Assembly (NCBI GenBank): GCA_949289565.1
Contig: CASEOO010000045.1
Location: forward strand, 1 to 64,000
Origin: an uncultured Bacteroidales bacterium
GTDB taxonomy: Bacteria > Bacteroidota > Bacteroidia > Bacteroidales > UBA932
Direction: 5' to 3'
DNA length: 64,000 bases
This document shows positions 9,647 through 18,754 of this stretch, piece after piece; position 1 is the first letter of the stretch; each line of letters begins with the position of its first letter. The notes under the pieces were generated by a model, which was not told the origin of the DNA, did not search any database, and worked only from the letters and a program-made list of their open reading frames with translations. A program made the translations under genes and the position numbers.

Positions 9647-9654
9647 CAAATTTA
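9647..9654 (-). promoter_or_regulatory. Candidate -7 box for the gltB-gltD-asnB group
   Basis: Read on the minus strand this is TAAATTTG, a full match to the Bacteroides -7 consensus TAnnTTTG, 26 bases before the first gltB ATG. No clear TTTG -33 element lies 19 bases further upstream, so the call rests on the -7 box and position. Confidence 0.45.
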
Positions 9655-9702
9655 CCGCATGCTCCTTTTTTTCATTTCAGAATATCCGTAAAAGTGCATG
9701 AA

Positions 9703-9740
9703 TAAAAAAACGGCATTTCACTTTGTAAGCGAAATGCCGT
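9703..9740 (-). terminator. Intrinsic terminator downstream of the DUF4143 ATPase
   Basis: Arms 9710-9719 and 9731-9740 (ACGGCATTTC / GAAATGCCGT) pair perfectly over 10 bp, and on the minus strand they run into seven or more T. It lies about 150 bases after the ATPase stop and insulates that gene from gltB. The rest of 9622-9892 shows no other gene. Confidence 0.85.
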
Positions 9741-9892
9741 CAATGATTCCGTTCCTTAATCGCCGGTTCTTTTATAATGACAATATGAAAGTCGCGGCAC
9801 AGCGCCGTATCCATAGTCGTGCCTCTTTCGTCCGGATAGTGAATACTGTTTCAGCATTTTGTGCCTGTTTCGTACAGACGATGGATGCATTT

Positions 9893-11173
9893 TCAGTTTT
9901 TAAGACATCCTGCCGGGACGACGAGAACATTGTCCTGCGGACGCCTGTATGCATAGTTTCCCACTCCGGTCATGACCATAAGAAAAGATGGCGGATTCAT
10001 TCTGTCCGTATCGATTTTCTGAGAAAGTTCGATTAAGGTGGACGCTCCTTCTTCGATCAGATCATGTCCCCCGATTTTTATTTCGACCAGGCCGTATTTC
10101 CCGTTGCGAAGATGGATGACAGCATCGCATTCAAGATTGTTTTTGTCGCGATAATGATACACCGTTCCTTTTAAACTTTCGGTATAAATTCTTAAATCTC
10201 TGATACACAGTGCTTCAAAAATAAATCCGAAAGTTTTCATGTCGTTTATCAGGTCCTCCGGGCCAAGGCCTAATGCTGCTGTGGATATGGATGGGTCTGT
10301 GAAGTATCTGGTGTCAGAAGTCCTGACAGCAGTCTTGCTGCGCAGGTTGGGATTCCATGCCAATGAATCTTCTATGACGAAGATTCTCTTCAACGCCTTG
10401 ATGTATGAATAGACAGTGTTTTCATTAATGGCGGCCCCTCCTGAAGCCTTGATATCTGCAAGAATAGTTCCTGCTGTGGCTTGACTGCCTTGGTTTCTTG
10501 CATATGATCGCATGAGCCGCCTTGCTATTTCTTCGTCTCTTTCCACGTTATCTACACGTGATATGTCCAATCTGACGACAGACTCGAAATATTCTTCTGC
10601 CTGAGTCAATGCTGCCTCCGGCTTTTTTGACAATACAGCTTTGGGCCATCCGCCCCGGCAGGCTAAAAAGGCCAGACGGTCCAGGTCAATTTTATTTTCT
10701 CCATCGATTTCCGGGCCGGATTTGAATAGTTCTCCGAGACTGACACTTCCAGAAGAGTCTCCAGATTCCCAGAGACTCATAGTCCGTAATTTCAGCCATC
10801 CCACGCGTCCTGTTCCTGTATGATATATCTGCTGAGTATTCGGAGGAACTGCCGATCCTGTCATGATGAATTGGGCTTCTTCTCCGCGTTTGTCTACCTC
10901 GTTCCTCACGGCGTCCCATAACTGAGGCGCAATTTGCCATTCATCTATCAGTCGCGGCGTGTCGCCTTTGAGAAGTCTGCTTATGTTTGTTTGGGCCAAT
11001 GCCAAATTTTGGTCTTTAGTCTCAGGATCTGCCATGGCAAGTATGCTTTTGGCGTGTTGCATGCCTAAAGTGGTTTTTCCGCAATATTTTGGGCCCTCTA
11101 TAAGGACTGCTCCCATTGCCTGAAGTTTGTCTTCCAATATCTGGTCGGCAATACGTGGTTTATATCCATTCAT
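9893..11173 (-). CDS. AAA-type ATPase with DUF4143 domain
   Basis: 426-residue protein of the widespread AAA_14/DUF4143 family. Residues 27-35 (GPKYCGKTT) form the Walker A loop and RLIDEWQ is the Walker B. IMTGSA is the sensor-1 motif. The C-terminal half contains the DUF4143 signature, with SYIKALKRIFVIEDS and the nuclease-like stretch YHYRDKNNLECDAVIHL...YGLVEIKIG. That E-x-K pattern resembles the PD-(D/E)XK core, though activity in this family is unproven. The cellular role is unknown; such genes are common strain-variable cargo. It stands alone between gltB and the carbohydrate locus, with a tandem repeat immediately upstream and a terminator downstream, so it may have arrived as a unit. 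No partner gene is evident. Confidence 0.88.
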   Translation of the reverse strand: MNGYKPRIADQILEDKLQAMGAVLIEGPKYCGKTTLGMQHAKSILAMADPETKDQNLALAQTNISRLLKGDTPRLIDEWQIAPQLWDAVRNEVDKRGEEAQFIMTGSAVPPNTQQIYHTGTGRVGWLKLRTMSLWESGDSSGSVSLGELFKSGPEIDGENKIDLDRLAFLACRGGWPKAVLSKKPEAALTQAEEYFESVVRLDISRVDNVERDEEIARRLMRSYARNQGSQATAGTILADIKASGGAAINENTVYSYIKALKRIFVIEDSLAWNPNLRSKTAVRTSDTRYFTDPSISTAALGLGPEDLINDMKTFGFIFEALCIRDLRIYTESLKGTVYHYRDKNNLECDAVIHLRNGKYGLVEIKIGGHDLIEEGASTLIELSQKIDTDRMNPPSFLMVMTGVGNYAYRRPQDNVLVVPAGCLKN

Positions 11174-11240
11174 TTTTGAAAAAATTCACAAAGGCAATAT
11201 TAATCATAAATTTCTAAAAATCAAAGAAATCAAATATTTT

Positions 11241-11301
11241 GATGTGGCAGTTGGCCGATTTTTGATGTGGCAGTTGGCCGATTTTTGATGTGGCAGTTGG
11301 C
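11241..11301. repeat. 23-bp tandem repeat, 2.7 copies
   Basis: GATGTGGCAGTTGGCCGA followed by five T starts at 11241 and 11264, with a truncated third copy at 11287-11301. The first two copies are identical. It fills the 147-base gap between the DUF4143 ATPase and the hybrid regulator. Short direct repeats of this size containing TGGCAGTT are reminiscent of the ends of IS21-family elements, but no transposase is present. That origin is only a guess. Confidence 0.9.
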
Positions 11302-11320
11302 GACATGGCCAGTGCAGACG

Positions 11321-14300
11321 TCAGTTTTTAGTTTCCATTGCACTTTTCATATATGAGGCAGGTGATTGACCTTTCAGTTTCTTGAATATCTTGGAAAAAT
11401 AGCTCGGTGAATTGAATCCTGTCTTCCAGGCAATTTCAGACACCGATTCCTCTCCGTCTTTCATCATCTGGACTGCCTTGCTTATCCTGACTTTGTTGAT
11501 GAATTCGGTAGCGCTTATGTCAAGTGATTCTTTCAGTCTCATATACAGTACAGTACGGCTTACATTCATCTGGTTCGCCAGGAAATCCACTGTCAGGTTT
11601 TCTGTTTGGATATTGTTTTCTATGACAGCAGTGAGCTTTTTGATAAACAGCTCGTTTTTCTGGGATGGAATTGCCCCGAGATCCATCTGGCTGAGACCGG
11701 CATAATATTCCCTGATTGAATTCTTCGATTCAAGCAGATTGCGTATCTTCAGAATTATCTCCACAACTGAAAATGGTTTGCTTATAACAGAACTTGCGCC
11801 TGCTTCCAGTGCAAGGAGCTTGTTTTCTTTGGAGTTTTCACATGTCAGGATTATGACAGGCAGATGCCTTGTCCGTTCATCTTCTCTTAGAGCCTTGCAC
11901 AATGAATAATCGGCCGAGTGAATGTCATATATTATCAGATCAGATTTTTCCGCTGCAGGCAAAATCTGTTTCAAATCTTCTGTATGCACAGGCCTGATAT
12001 TAAATCCGTTTTTCAGTTTTTTCCTGAGCATATGCCTGATTTCCGGATCCGAACCTATGAGAAGGATATTTTTCTTTTGTCCTGTATCAGTACCGGCGTC
12101 AATAGCGCTTTCAGCCTGTCCGGTTTCCAGATGATCCATGGCATACACTGTGTCATCTATAATTTCCAAAGTGCTCCTGCTGGCTGCCGGAGATGATACC
12201 TTGCAGCCTTGTACATCGGTCCTTTCAGGAAAGGAGACAGTGAAAGAAGTACCTCCGTCCGGCGAGCTCTCGATGCTCATCGTTCCCGACATCAGATCGA
12301 CAAGTTCTTTTACAAGAGCCAGCCCTATTCCTGAGCGGCCGCCGTGTCCGGTGTCAGGTTCTGTGTTGAGAAACGGATGCAAAATATGGGCTTGTTGCTC
12401 AGGTGATATATATGAACCTGTATTATGGCATATATATAAGATTCTGCCGTCATAAATTGAAATGTCAAGAGAAATGGCTATGCTGTCAGCCTCTTGAACC
12501 GCATATTTCACAGCATTGCTCAAAAAATTGCTCAGGATTTTCTCGATCTTGTCTGCATCGAAATTCGTTATGCATTGCTGCGCATTGGAAGAAAAATTAT
12601 ATGTAAGACTTTTTCTCTCGAATAGAGGGACAAAAAGCAAGAATATCTTTCTGCTGAATCCGATTATGTCCCCATTTATAAGATTCAGTCCGGCATGTTG
12701 TGACTCCAGCTGTCTGAACTCGGAAAGCTGGTTTATCAGAAACATCATCCGCCTGGTATTATGCATTATTATATCCTTTTCCTGCGAGGATATGAATGTA
12801 TTTCCATCCCTTTGGCCAAAGTCTTCGAATATCGCGGCCAGAATTGTAAGCGGAGTCTTGAATTCGTATGAAATATAAGTAAAGAAATCGGTTCTGTGCT
12901 TATTTGCCAGCTCTAGATTCTTCTTTTCTATCTCTTGGATGCGCAGATTCATTCTGTCTTTCACTCTGTTCCGGTATCCTTTCAATGAAAGCGCGCACGC
13001 ACTGAGGAGCAAGATTGTGTATAAGACCCATGCGCCTGGACTTGAGAGAATATGAGGCCTGACATGTATCCCGAGCATTCTAGTCTGCAATATCTTGCCG
13101 TCAATATCGCGCAGCCTTACTATAAATTCATATTTCCCCGGAGAAAGATTGCTGTAACCGCAGTTATGCTTCATGCCGGCATCTATCCAGTCCCTGTCAT
13201 TTCCCTTGAGCATATACTCGCACTTGTATCTGTTCCGGGACATGTAATTGAAGTCTATGCATATAAAATCAATTGAAAATGTACGGTCGTTGTGTTTAAG
13301 TACGATATTGTCCGTCATGTCAAGGGATTTTGCAAGTATGTCGCCATCGCCGGGAACCATAGTCCTGTTATTGACTTTGAGAACGGATAAAAAGATTTCT
13401 GGAGCAGGTCCGGCATCTGGCCTTGCAATGTCTTCAGGCTGAAAGACGGCGACTCCGTTGATGCTGCCGAAATACATTTGGCCGTTTATCGGATTCTTAT
13501 ATCCGGCATTGTAGTTGAATTGGTTCGAGATGATCGGCACCTTGTAAATGGAAAAGACTCCATTAAGAGGGTTGAATGAATAAATGCCGTCATCCGTGCT
13601 GAGCCATAAATTTCCGGAAGAGTCCTCGTCTATAAAGTAAACATCTCTTTCAGACAGTTCTGATTTCTCCCCGAAGCTGTCTATGTCATTGGTTTGCCTG
13701 TCGTATTTCAATATCCCGCCGCTGTTTGTCCCGAACCATACATTCCCGGCAAAATCCTCGTGACAGCAGAATATGCTATTGCTGGCCATATCTCGCCCGG
13801 CCGCATTGCCGCTATGGAAATGCACAATATCTCCAGTGAGCGGATTGTACTTGAAAATACCGTCGAAATGTGCGGCCATCCATATGTTTCCGTCACAGTC
13901 CCGGATGATGTCATCAATCCTTACATTGTCCAGGACATCCGGTCTCAACGGGCTGAACCTGCCTGTTTCGAAATTGTATGTTGACACCCCTGTATCAAAA
14001 CCTATGTACATTGAATCGGGCCGGTCGGACAGAATGCAGTAAACGGAATTGCCTTGCAGGCTCTTTCTGCTGTTCTCACGGTTCTTGAACTGCTTTGGCT
14101 GCGATTTAAGATCAGGAGAAAATCTGAACAGCCCGTCAATGAAATTTCCTGCCCAGATATAGCCATATGGATCCTCGCTGACAGCATGCACGTTCGTTCC
14201 TGAGATGCATGGAAATGATTCCGTATTGATAGCTTTCACTGCTTGTGAGCGTGAGTCCAATATGAACAGTCCCTTATTCTCTGTAGCAAACCATAGACGT

Positions 14301-15391
14301 CCTCTGGAGTCTGCGCAGATACTGCTTACTGCGGCGCCGTCCAGGAAATAATTGCCATCTCTGTCATTTATGGTCCAGAAACGGTTTTTCTTTATGTCCG
14401 TGTAGTTGACTCCTCCGAAGAAAGTGCCTATCCATACAATATCATCCGAACTTTCGAAAATGGAATATATCGCATTGTCGTTTATATTGCCGGAATCTGT
14501 GCCGTTATGTGGTTCCTTGTAATAATGTTCACAAAGATCGGTGGTGTAGTCATAAATAAAAAGGCCGTTTTCTGTCCCTATCCAGATATTGCGCCCTGTA
14601 TCTTCTTCCATAATGCAGCGGATGTATCTCAGATCGTCGCACTTATAGTTTCCCGTACTTATCGGGGAGACGGATTCATCGGTCCTGTTGAAGAGATACA
14701 AACCGGATTCGGTGGTTCCAAGCCATATCATGCCCTTGGAATCTGAATAAATTTCCGAAGGTACGATTCTCTTCCCGTTTTCCTGCCGCAGTCTGACTGA
14801 TCTCTTTCTTCTGCCTTCCGGAGTATACGAGGTGACGGAGGTCTTGTTTATTGTCCATATAGTCCCTAATGGATCTTTGGTAAGTTTATCCACAGCTAGT
14901 GTGTCGGCTTTGGCAAGAGTTCTTCCGGCGATGTCGAAAATGAACAGCCCTTCTGTTGTCCCGATCGCCGCCCGGCATGTATCTATCATTTCCATATCGG
15001 TGACAGCTGGATGTCTGTCGCATCTTACAGGAAAAATCCTTTCCAAAGAAGCGTCATAAATACATAATCCCTTGTCTGTCCCTATCAGAACATTTTTTCC
15101 GACTGCTTCCACGCATTCAATGCAGCTTGATATGAGACCTCCGTCTTCAGCATAAAACTTTGTGATGCCATAGCCGTCATATCTGTTCAGTCCCTTGAGC
15201 GTAGCTATCCATATGAATCCGTTTCCGTCTTCACTGATATCTCTTACGGACTGATAGCTCAATTCGTTATTTACGGTCTGGAATATTCGCTTTTGTGATG
15301 ATGCCATTCTGCCCCAGCCGCCGGCCCATGCCGGCATACCTGGCATGGAGCACAGACAGAAAACGATGAATTGTAAAAACAGCCGTTTCAT
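11321..15391 (-). CDS. Hybrid two-component regulator (HTCS) with degenerate catalytic residues
   Basis: 1356-residue HTCS. In order: signal peptide; two seven-bladed beta-propeller sensor regions (repeats such as GFIWIATLKGLNRYDG, about residues 30-690); a Y_Y_Y domain; a membrane helix near residue 795; a histidine-kinase module; a receiver; and a C-terminal AraC helix-turn-helix (about 1240-1350). HTCS proteins sense a glycan fragment in the periplasm and activate the neighbouring susC operon, which is divergent here and starts about 200 bases away. Key residues are altered. The H-box reads ISYEFKTP, so the phospho-accepting His is Tyr842. The G1 box DxGxG reads NTGSY (Asn990). The receiver acidic pair is Gly1113-Ser1114, although Asp1156 and the later Thr and Lys remain. 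DNA-binding and sensing parts look intact. Signalling without phosphotransfer, or loss of function, are both possible. Confidence 0.93.
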   Translation of the reverse strand: MKRLFLQFIVFCLCSMPGMPAWAGGWGRMASSQKRIFQTVNNELSYQSVRDISEDGNGFIWIATLKGLNRYDGYGITKFYAEDGGLISSCIECVEAVGKNVLIGTDKGLCIYDASLERIFPVRCDRHPAVTDMEMIDTCRAAIGTTEGLFIFDIAGRTLAKADTLAVDKLTKDPLGTIWTINKTSVTSYTPEGRRKRSVRLRQENGKRIVPSEIYSDSKGMIWLGTTESGLYLFNRTDESVSPISTGNYKCDDLRYIRCIMEEDTGRNIWIGTENGLFIYDYTTDLCEHYYKEPHNGTDSGNINDNAIYSIFESSDDIVWIGTFFGGVNYTDIKKNRFWTINDRDGNYFLDGAAVSSICADSRGRLWFATENKGLFILDSRSQAVKAINTESFPCISGTNVHAVSEDPYGYIWAGNFIDGLFRFSPDLKSQPKQFKNRENSRKSLQGNSVYCILSDRPDSMYIGFDTGVSTYNFETGRFSPLRPDVLDNVRIDDIIRDCDGNIWMAAHFDGIFKYNPLTGDIVHFHSGNAAGRDMASNSIFCCHEDFAGNVWFGTNSGGILKYDRQTNDIDSFGEKSELSERDVYFIDEDSSGNLWLSTDDGIYSFNPLNGVFSIYKVPIISNQFNYNAGYKNPINGQMYFGSINGVAVFQPEDIARPDAGPAPEIFLSVLKVNNRTMVPGDGDILAKSLDMTDNIVLKHNDRTFSIDFICIDFNYMSRNRYKCEYMLKGNDRDWIDAGMKHNCGYSNLSPGKYEFIVRLRDIDGKILQTRMLGIHVRPHILSSPGAWVLYTILLLSACALSLKGYRNRVKDRMNLRIQEIEKKNLELANKHRTDFFTYISYEFKTPLTILAAIFEDFGQRDGNTFISSQEKDIIMHNTRRMMFLINQLSEFRQLESQHAGLNLINGDIIGFSRKIFLLFVPLFERKSLTYNFSSNAQQCITNFDADKIEKILSNFLSNAVKYAVQEADSIAISLDISIYDGRILYICHNTGSYISPEQQAHILHPFLNTEPDTGHGGRSGIGLALVKELVDLMSGTMSIESSPDGGTSFTVSFPERTDVQGCKVSSPAASRSTLEIIDDTVYAMDHLETGQAESAIDAGTDTGQKKNILLIGSDPEIRHMLRKKLKNGFNIRPVHTEDLKQILPAAEKSDLIIYDIHSADYSLCKALREDERTRHLPVIILTCENSKENKLLALEAGASSVISKPFSVVEIILKIRNLLESKNSIREYYAGLSQMDLGAIPSQKNELFIKKLTAVIENNIQTENLTVDFLANQMNVSRTVLYMRLKESLDISATEFINKVRISKAVQMMKDGEESVSEIAWKTGFNSPSYFSKIFKKLKGQSPASYMKSAMETKN

Positions 15392-15559
15392 AGCTTTTGT
15401 ATTTCCCGGATTGTAAAATTATAATAATTTTCTTTTATGCAGGATGTGTATTTGTGTAATTATATTCTGATAATTGTAATTATGTTCGCATTCGCTGTAT
15501 TTATGCCATGAGTGTCAAAAAAAAGAATTTACAAATCCGGCAAGCATGTACAACTGATT

Positions 15560-15567
15560 TATTTTTG
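15560..15567 (+). promoter_or_regulatory. Candidate -7 box for the first susCD operon
   Basis: TATTTTTG matches TAnnTTTG and lies 25 bases before the chosen susC ATG. No good -33 element is visible, as expected for a promoter that depends on the AraC domain of the divergent regulator. The 15392-15559 gap is AT-rich and shows no gene. Confidence 0.5.
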
Positions 15568-15592
15568 TATTGCTAACCAACATTTTTTCATT

Positions 15593-18500
15593 ATGAACAA
15601 TAATCGCAAATTAAAATGGCGGAAGTTGCGTGGATGCCTGTTGGCGGCATCATGTCTTCTGTCCTTCTCTTCCTTTTCGGAAGCCCAAACCAAGGATGGG
15701 AGTATTTCCGGAATCGTAAAAGATGAATCCGGGAATCCGATGGAAGGGGTAGTAGTAATGATTGGGGAGACATCCATCGGAACCACTACTGATTCTGACG
15801 GAAAGTTTTCACTCGGGGACGTTCCTTCTGATGCCTCGCTGACAGCATCTATGATTGGAATGGAAACTGTGGAAGTCAGTGTTGCAGGCCGTTCGTATAT
15901 CGAAATATACATGAAGCCTGACAATCTGCTCCTCAATGAAATAATCGTTACAGGATACCAAAGCCAGCGGAAGGTGGACATAACTGGATCTGTAGCGAGC
16001 ATATCTTCCGAAGATCTGATGGAGATGAATCCTTTTAGTACGGAACAGGCCCTCAAAGGCAAGTTCTCCGGTGTGCAGGTCATGAACAATGACGGGGCGC
16101 CAGGAGGAGGTATCACAGTAAAAATCAGGGGAGCAAGCTCTATTACTGCTGGCTCGGCGCCATTGTACGTTGTCGACGGTTTTCCTTATCCTGTATCAGA
16201 CAATCCGTATGACAGTCCGTTGTCAACGATTTCTCCGGATGCCATTGAGAGTATCTCCATACTGAAAGACGTATCCTCTACTGCTATATATGGGGCGCAG
16301 GGAGCGAACGGTGTTGTTCTGATAACGACGAAAAGAGGCAGTGAGGGAGTCAGCGAGGTGTCATTCAAGGCCTCGGCAGGTATCAGTTCCATCGCCAATG
16401 AAATAGAAATGCTCAATGCTGAAGACTATATGAAAGCTTATATGAGGGGCCAGATCATGAATCAGCATTGGCAAGATACTGATTTTTATGAGGAATACAT
16501 TAACAGGATATGGGAAACTGATCCGTCGCGATTCCAGTTTTATCCGGACATATGCCTCAGAAACGGGGTCAGACAAAATTATGAAGTTTCATATCGTGGA
16601 GGATCTGAAAGAATCCAGAATGCCACTACTTTTTCGTATCTGAATGAAAAGGGCATAGCTGTAAACACAGGATATGATAAATATTACTTTCAGTCCAATA
16701 CTTCTATAAAAATATTGCCAAGACTGAGCTTGAATACGAACATTACGTACGACAGAAGTTCAAGAAGCGGAGCATTCTGGACACAGAGCAATCTTTTCAA
16801 TGAAATTCAGACCTTCTCGCCACTTGTTCCTAAAGAGTGGACATTTCAGGATGTTGATGACAATCTGTACTATACTGGAAAGATGGATAACCCCTATAGA
16901 AAACTTACAGACATAGATTACAGGAAGACATCTGAAACCTTTTTCGGGCAGGCAGAACTTTTTTATGACATTCATGAAAACTGGTTTGCAAAAGCGACTT
17001 TCGGAGTACGTGCACCTAAATCTGAGACACGGAATTTCATTCCTGAGACCATACAGGAAGGATATGACAACGGCGGTAAAGCCACGTATGGGACTGAAAA
17101 TGAGATGACGCTTCGCGGAATGGTTCAGGCTGGTTTTGAAAAGACCATCCGCGATGCACATAAGATTTCGGCAAGTGCCGTATGGGAAATCAACACCAAT
17201 GAGTACAGGACATTCTCTGAAGATTATACTCATTTCAACACAGATTTGGGATGGGAAGGCATATATGCGGCAGAAAGCGGCAGCCATGTCACGCCGCCAT
17301 CAATAGGTTACGAAAAAGTCGCCATGATGTCAGCCGTGCTTATGGCCAATTATTCATTCAAGGACAGATATTTGTTCAAGGCATCATTGAGGGCGGATGC
17401 GTCATCAAAATTCGCACCATCAAACCGTTGGGGCTTTTTCCCTTCAGGGGCTTTCGCCTGGAGGATTTCGGAAGAGCCGTTCTTCAAGAATTCCGGATGG
17501 CTCGAAAGAAATGTCTCGAACTTGAAACTCAGGCTCAGCTACGGACAGGTAGGAAATGACCAGATCAGTCCATATGCTTATGTCAATACACTTGAATCGG
17601 GAGACAGATACGGAATATTCGGAAACGGGAGCATACCGGCTCTGTACATGAACAGAATGGTTAATCCGGATGTAAGCTGGGAGGTGACAGAAGAATTCAA
17701 TGGCGGACTGGATATAGACATGTTCAGAGGAAGACTGAACTTTTCCATGGACCTGTATACAAAAAAGACATGGAATATGCTTCTGGACCAGCATCTGCCG
17801 CTGATATCCGGATTCGATTCCGTAACAAGAAATGTCGGTTCAGTCAGAAACCGGGGATTTGAGATAAGTCTCGGAGGGCACATCATCGACAACAAGAATA
17901 TCACCTGGACGGCAGCCGTGAACTTCAGTTCGAATCAGTCAAAGGTATTGGACCTGGGAGAAGACGATATGATGCTGGAAAGCCGCAATGTAGGCTCTGC
18001 TTCAGGAACTGAAAATGTCCTGATAAAAGAAGGTTTGCCTTTGGGCCTGCTGTACGGCATGCAGATAGAAGGAATCAGAAGCAACTGGAATCTGGACTCC
18101 AATGCAGTAGGCAGCACTGATTCGGACTGGTGGTGGGCGACTGAACGTGAAGCGCCATATGGTTTCCCGTCATTTGCCGACATCAACGGGGACGGAAAAA
18201 TCACCATTGATGACAGAACTGTCATAGGTTGCGTCAATCCTAAGTTCATCGGCGGTTTCAACACAGCATTCAGATGGAAATTCATCGAACTTGCAATGGA
18301 TTTCAGCTGGTCTTACGGGAACGATATCATCAACGGTAATTTTTACAGCCTTATGAGTCATGGAGATATCAGGAACAAGGCTGCGTCATACTATCAGAAC
18401 GAGTGGTTTGCCAACAATACTGACGGCACATTCCCCGGCCCAGGTGGCGGAGACTGGTCTGGATACTGGTCTGTGGCATCAAATTCCGAGATAGTGGAAG

Positions 18501-18754
18501 ACGGCTCGTTCCTGAAAATGAACAATCTCGCGCTCACTTTCCATCTCCCTGCAAAAGTGATTGAATCATGGAAAATAAGAGACTTGTCATTGACATACTC
18601 CGTAAATAATGTTTTCTGTATCACGAACTATTCCGGTTATGATCCGGAAGTGAATTCAGGAACCGACATGGAAAACAGAATACTTTCAGGTGTGGACATA
18701 TCTTCCTATCCTTATGCAAGAACCCATACTATTACGTTGAATTTTAAGTTTTAA
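15593..18754 (+). CDS. susC: SusC/RagA-family TonB-dependent outer-membrane transporter
   Basis: 1053 residues from the ATG at 15593. I prefer this start because it gives a normal signal peptide (basic NNNRKLKWRK, hydrophobic core, cut near EAQ); an in-frame ATG at 15512 would add 27 residues upstream of the probable promoter. A carboxypeptidase-regulatory-like domain follows (SGIVKDESGNPMEGV), then a TonB-box region, the plug (QALKGKFSGVQV, SSTAIYGAQGANGVVLITTK) and a 22-strand barrel ending in LNFKF. It imports oligosaccharides across the outer membrane with the SusD lid encoded immediately downstream. Substrate cannot be read from sequence; the locus's GH127 enzyme hints at beta-L-arabinofuranosides. 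Confidence 0.95.
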   Translation: MNNNRKLKWRKLRGCLLAASCLLSFSSFSEAQTKDGSISGIVKDESGNPMEGVVVMIGETSIGTTTDSDGKFSLGDVPSDASLTASMIGMETVEVSVAGRSYIEIYMKPDNLLLNEIIVTGYQSQRKVDITGSVASISSEDLMEMNPFSTEQALKGKFSGVQVMNNDGAPGGGITVKIRGASSITAGSAPLYVVDGFPYPVSDNPYDSPLSTISPDAIESISILKDVSSTAIYGAQGANGVVLITTKRGSEGVSEVSFKASAGISSIANEIEMLNAEDYMKAYMRGQIMNQHWQDTDFYEEYINRIWETDPSRFQFYPDICLRNGVRQNYEVSYRGGSERIQNATTFSYLNEKGIAVNTGYDKYYFQSNTSIKILPRLSLNTNITYDRSSRSGAFWTQSNLFNEIQTFSPLVPKEWTFQDVDDNLYYTGKMDNPYRKLTDIDYRKTSETFFGQAELFYDIHENWFAKATFGVRAPKSETRNFIPETIQEGYDNGGKATYGTENEMTLRGMVQAGFEKTIRDAHKISASAVWEINTNEYRTFSEDYTHFNTDLGWEGIYAAESGSHVTPPSIGYEKVAMMSAVLMANYSFKDRYLFKASLRADASSKFAPSNRWGFFPSGAFAWRISEEPFFKNSGWLERNVSNLKLRLSYGQVGNDQISPYAYVNTLESGDRYGIFGNGSIPALYMNRMVNPDVSWEVTEEFNGGLDIDMFRGRLNFSMDLYTKKTWNMLLDQHLPLISGFDSVTRNVGSVRNRGFEISLGGHIIDNKNITWTAAVNFSSNQSKVLDLGEDDMMLESRNVGSASGTENVLIKEGLPLGLLYGMQIEGIRSNWNLDSNAVGSTDSDWWWATEREAPYGFPSFADINGDGKITIDDRTVIGCVNPKFIGGFNTAFRWKFIELAMDFSWSYGNDIINGNFYSLMSHGDIRNKAASYYQNEWFANNTDGTFPGPGGGDWSGYWSVASNSEIVEDGSFLKMNNLALTFHLPAKVIESWKIRDLSLTYSVNNVFCITNYSGYDPEVNSGTDMENRILSGVDISSYPYARTHTITLNFKF

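Noticed and set aside
9622..9892. Possible small genes between gltB and the DUF4143 ATPase
   Set aside because: Frames here are short, overlap the terminator hairpin and share no motif. The gap is explained by a terminator and the gltB promoter.
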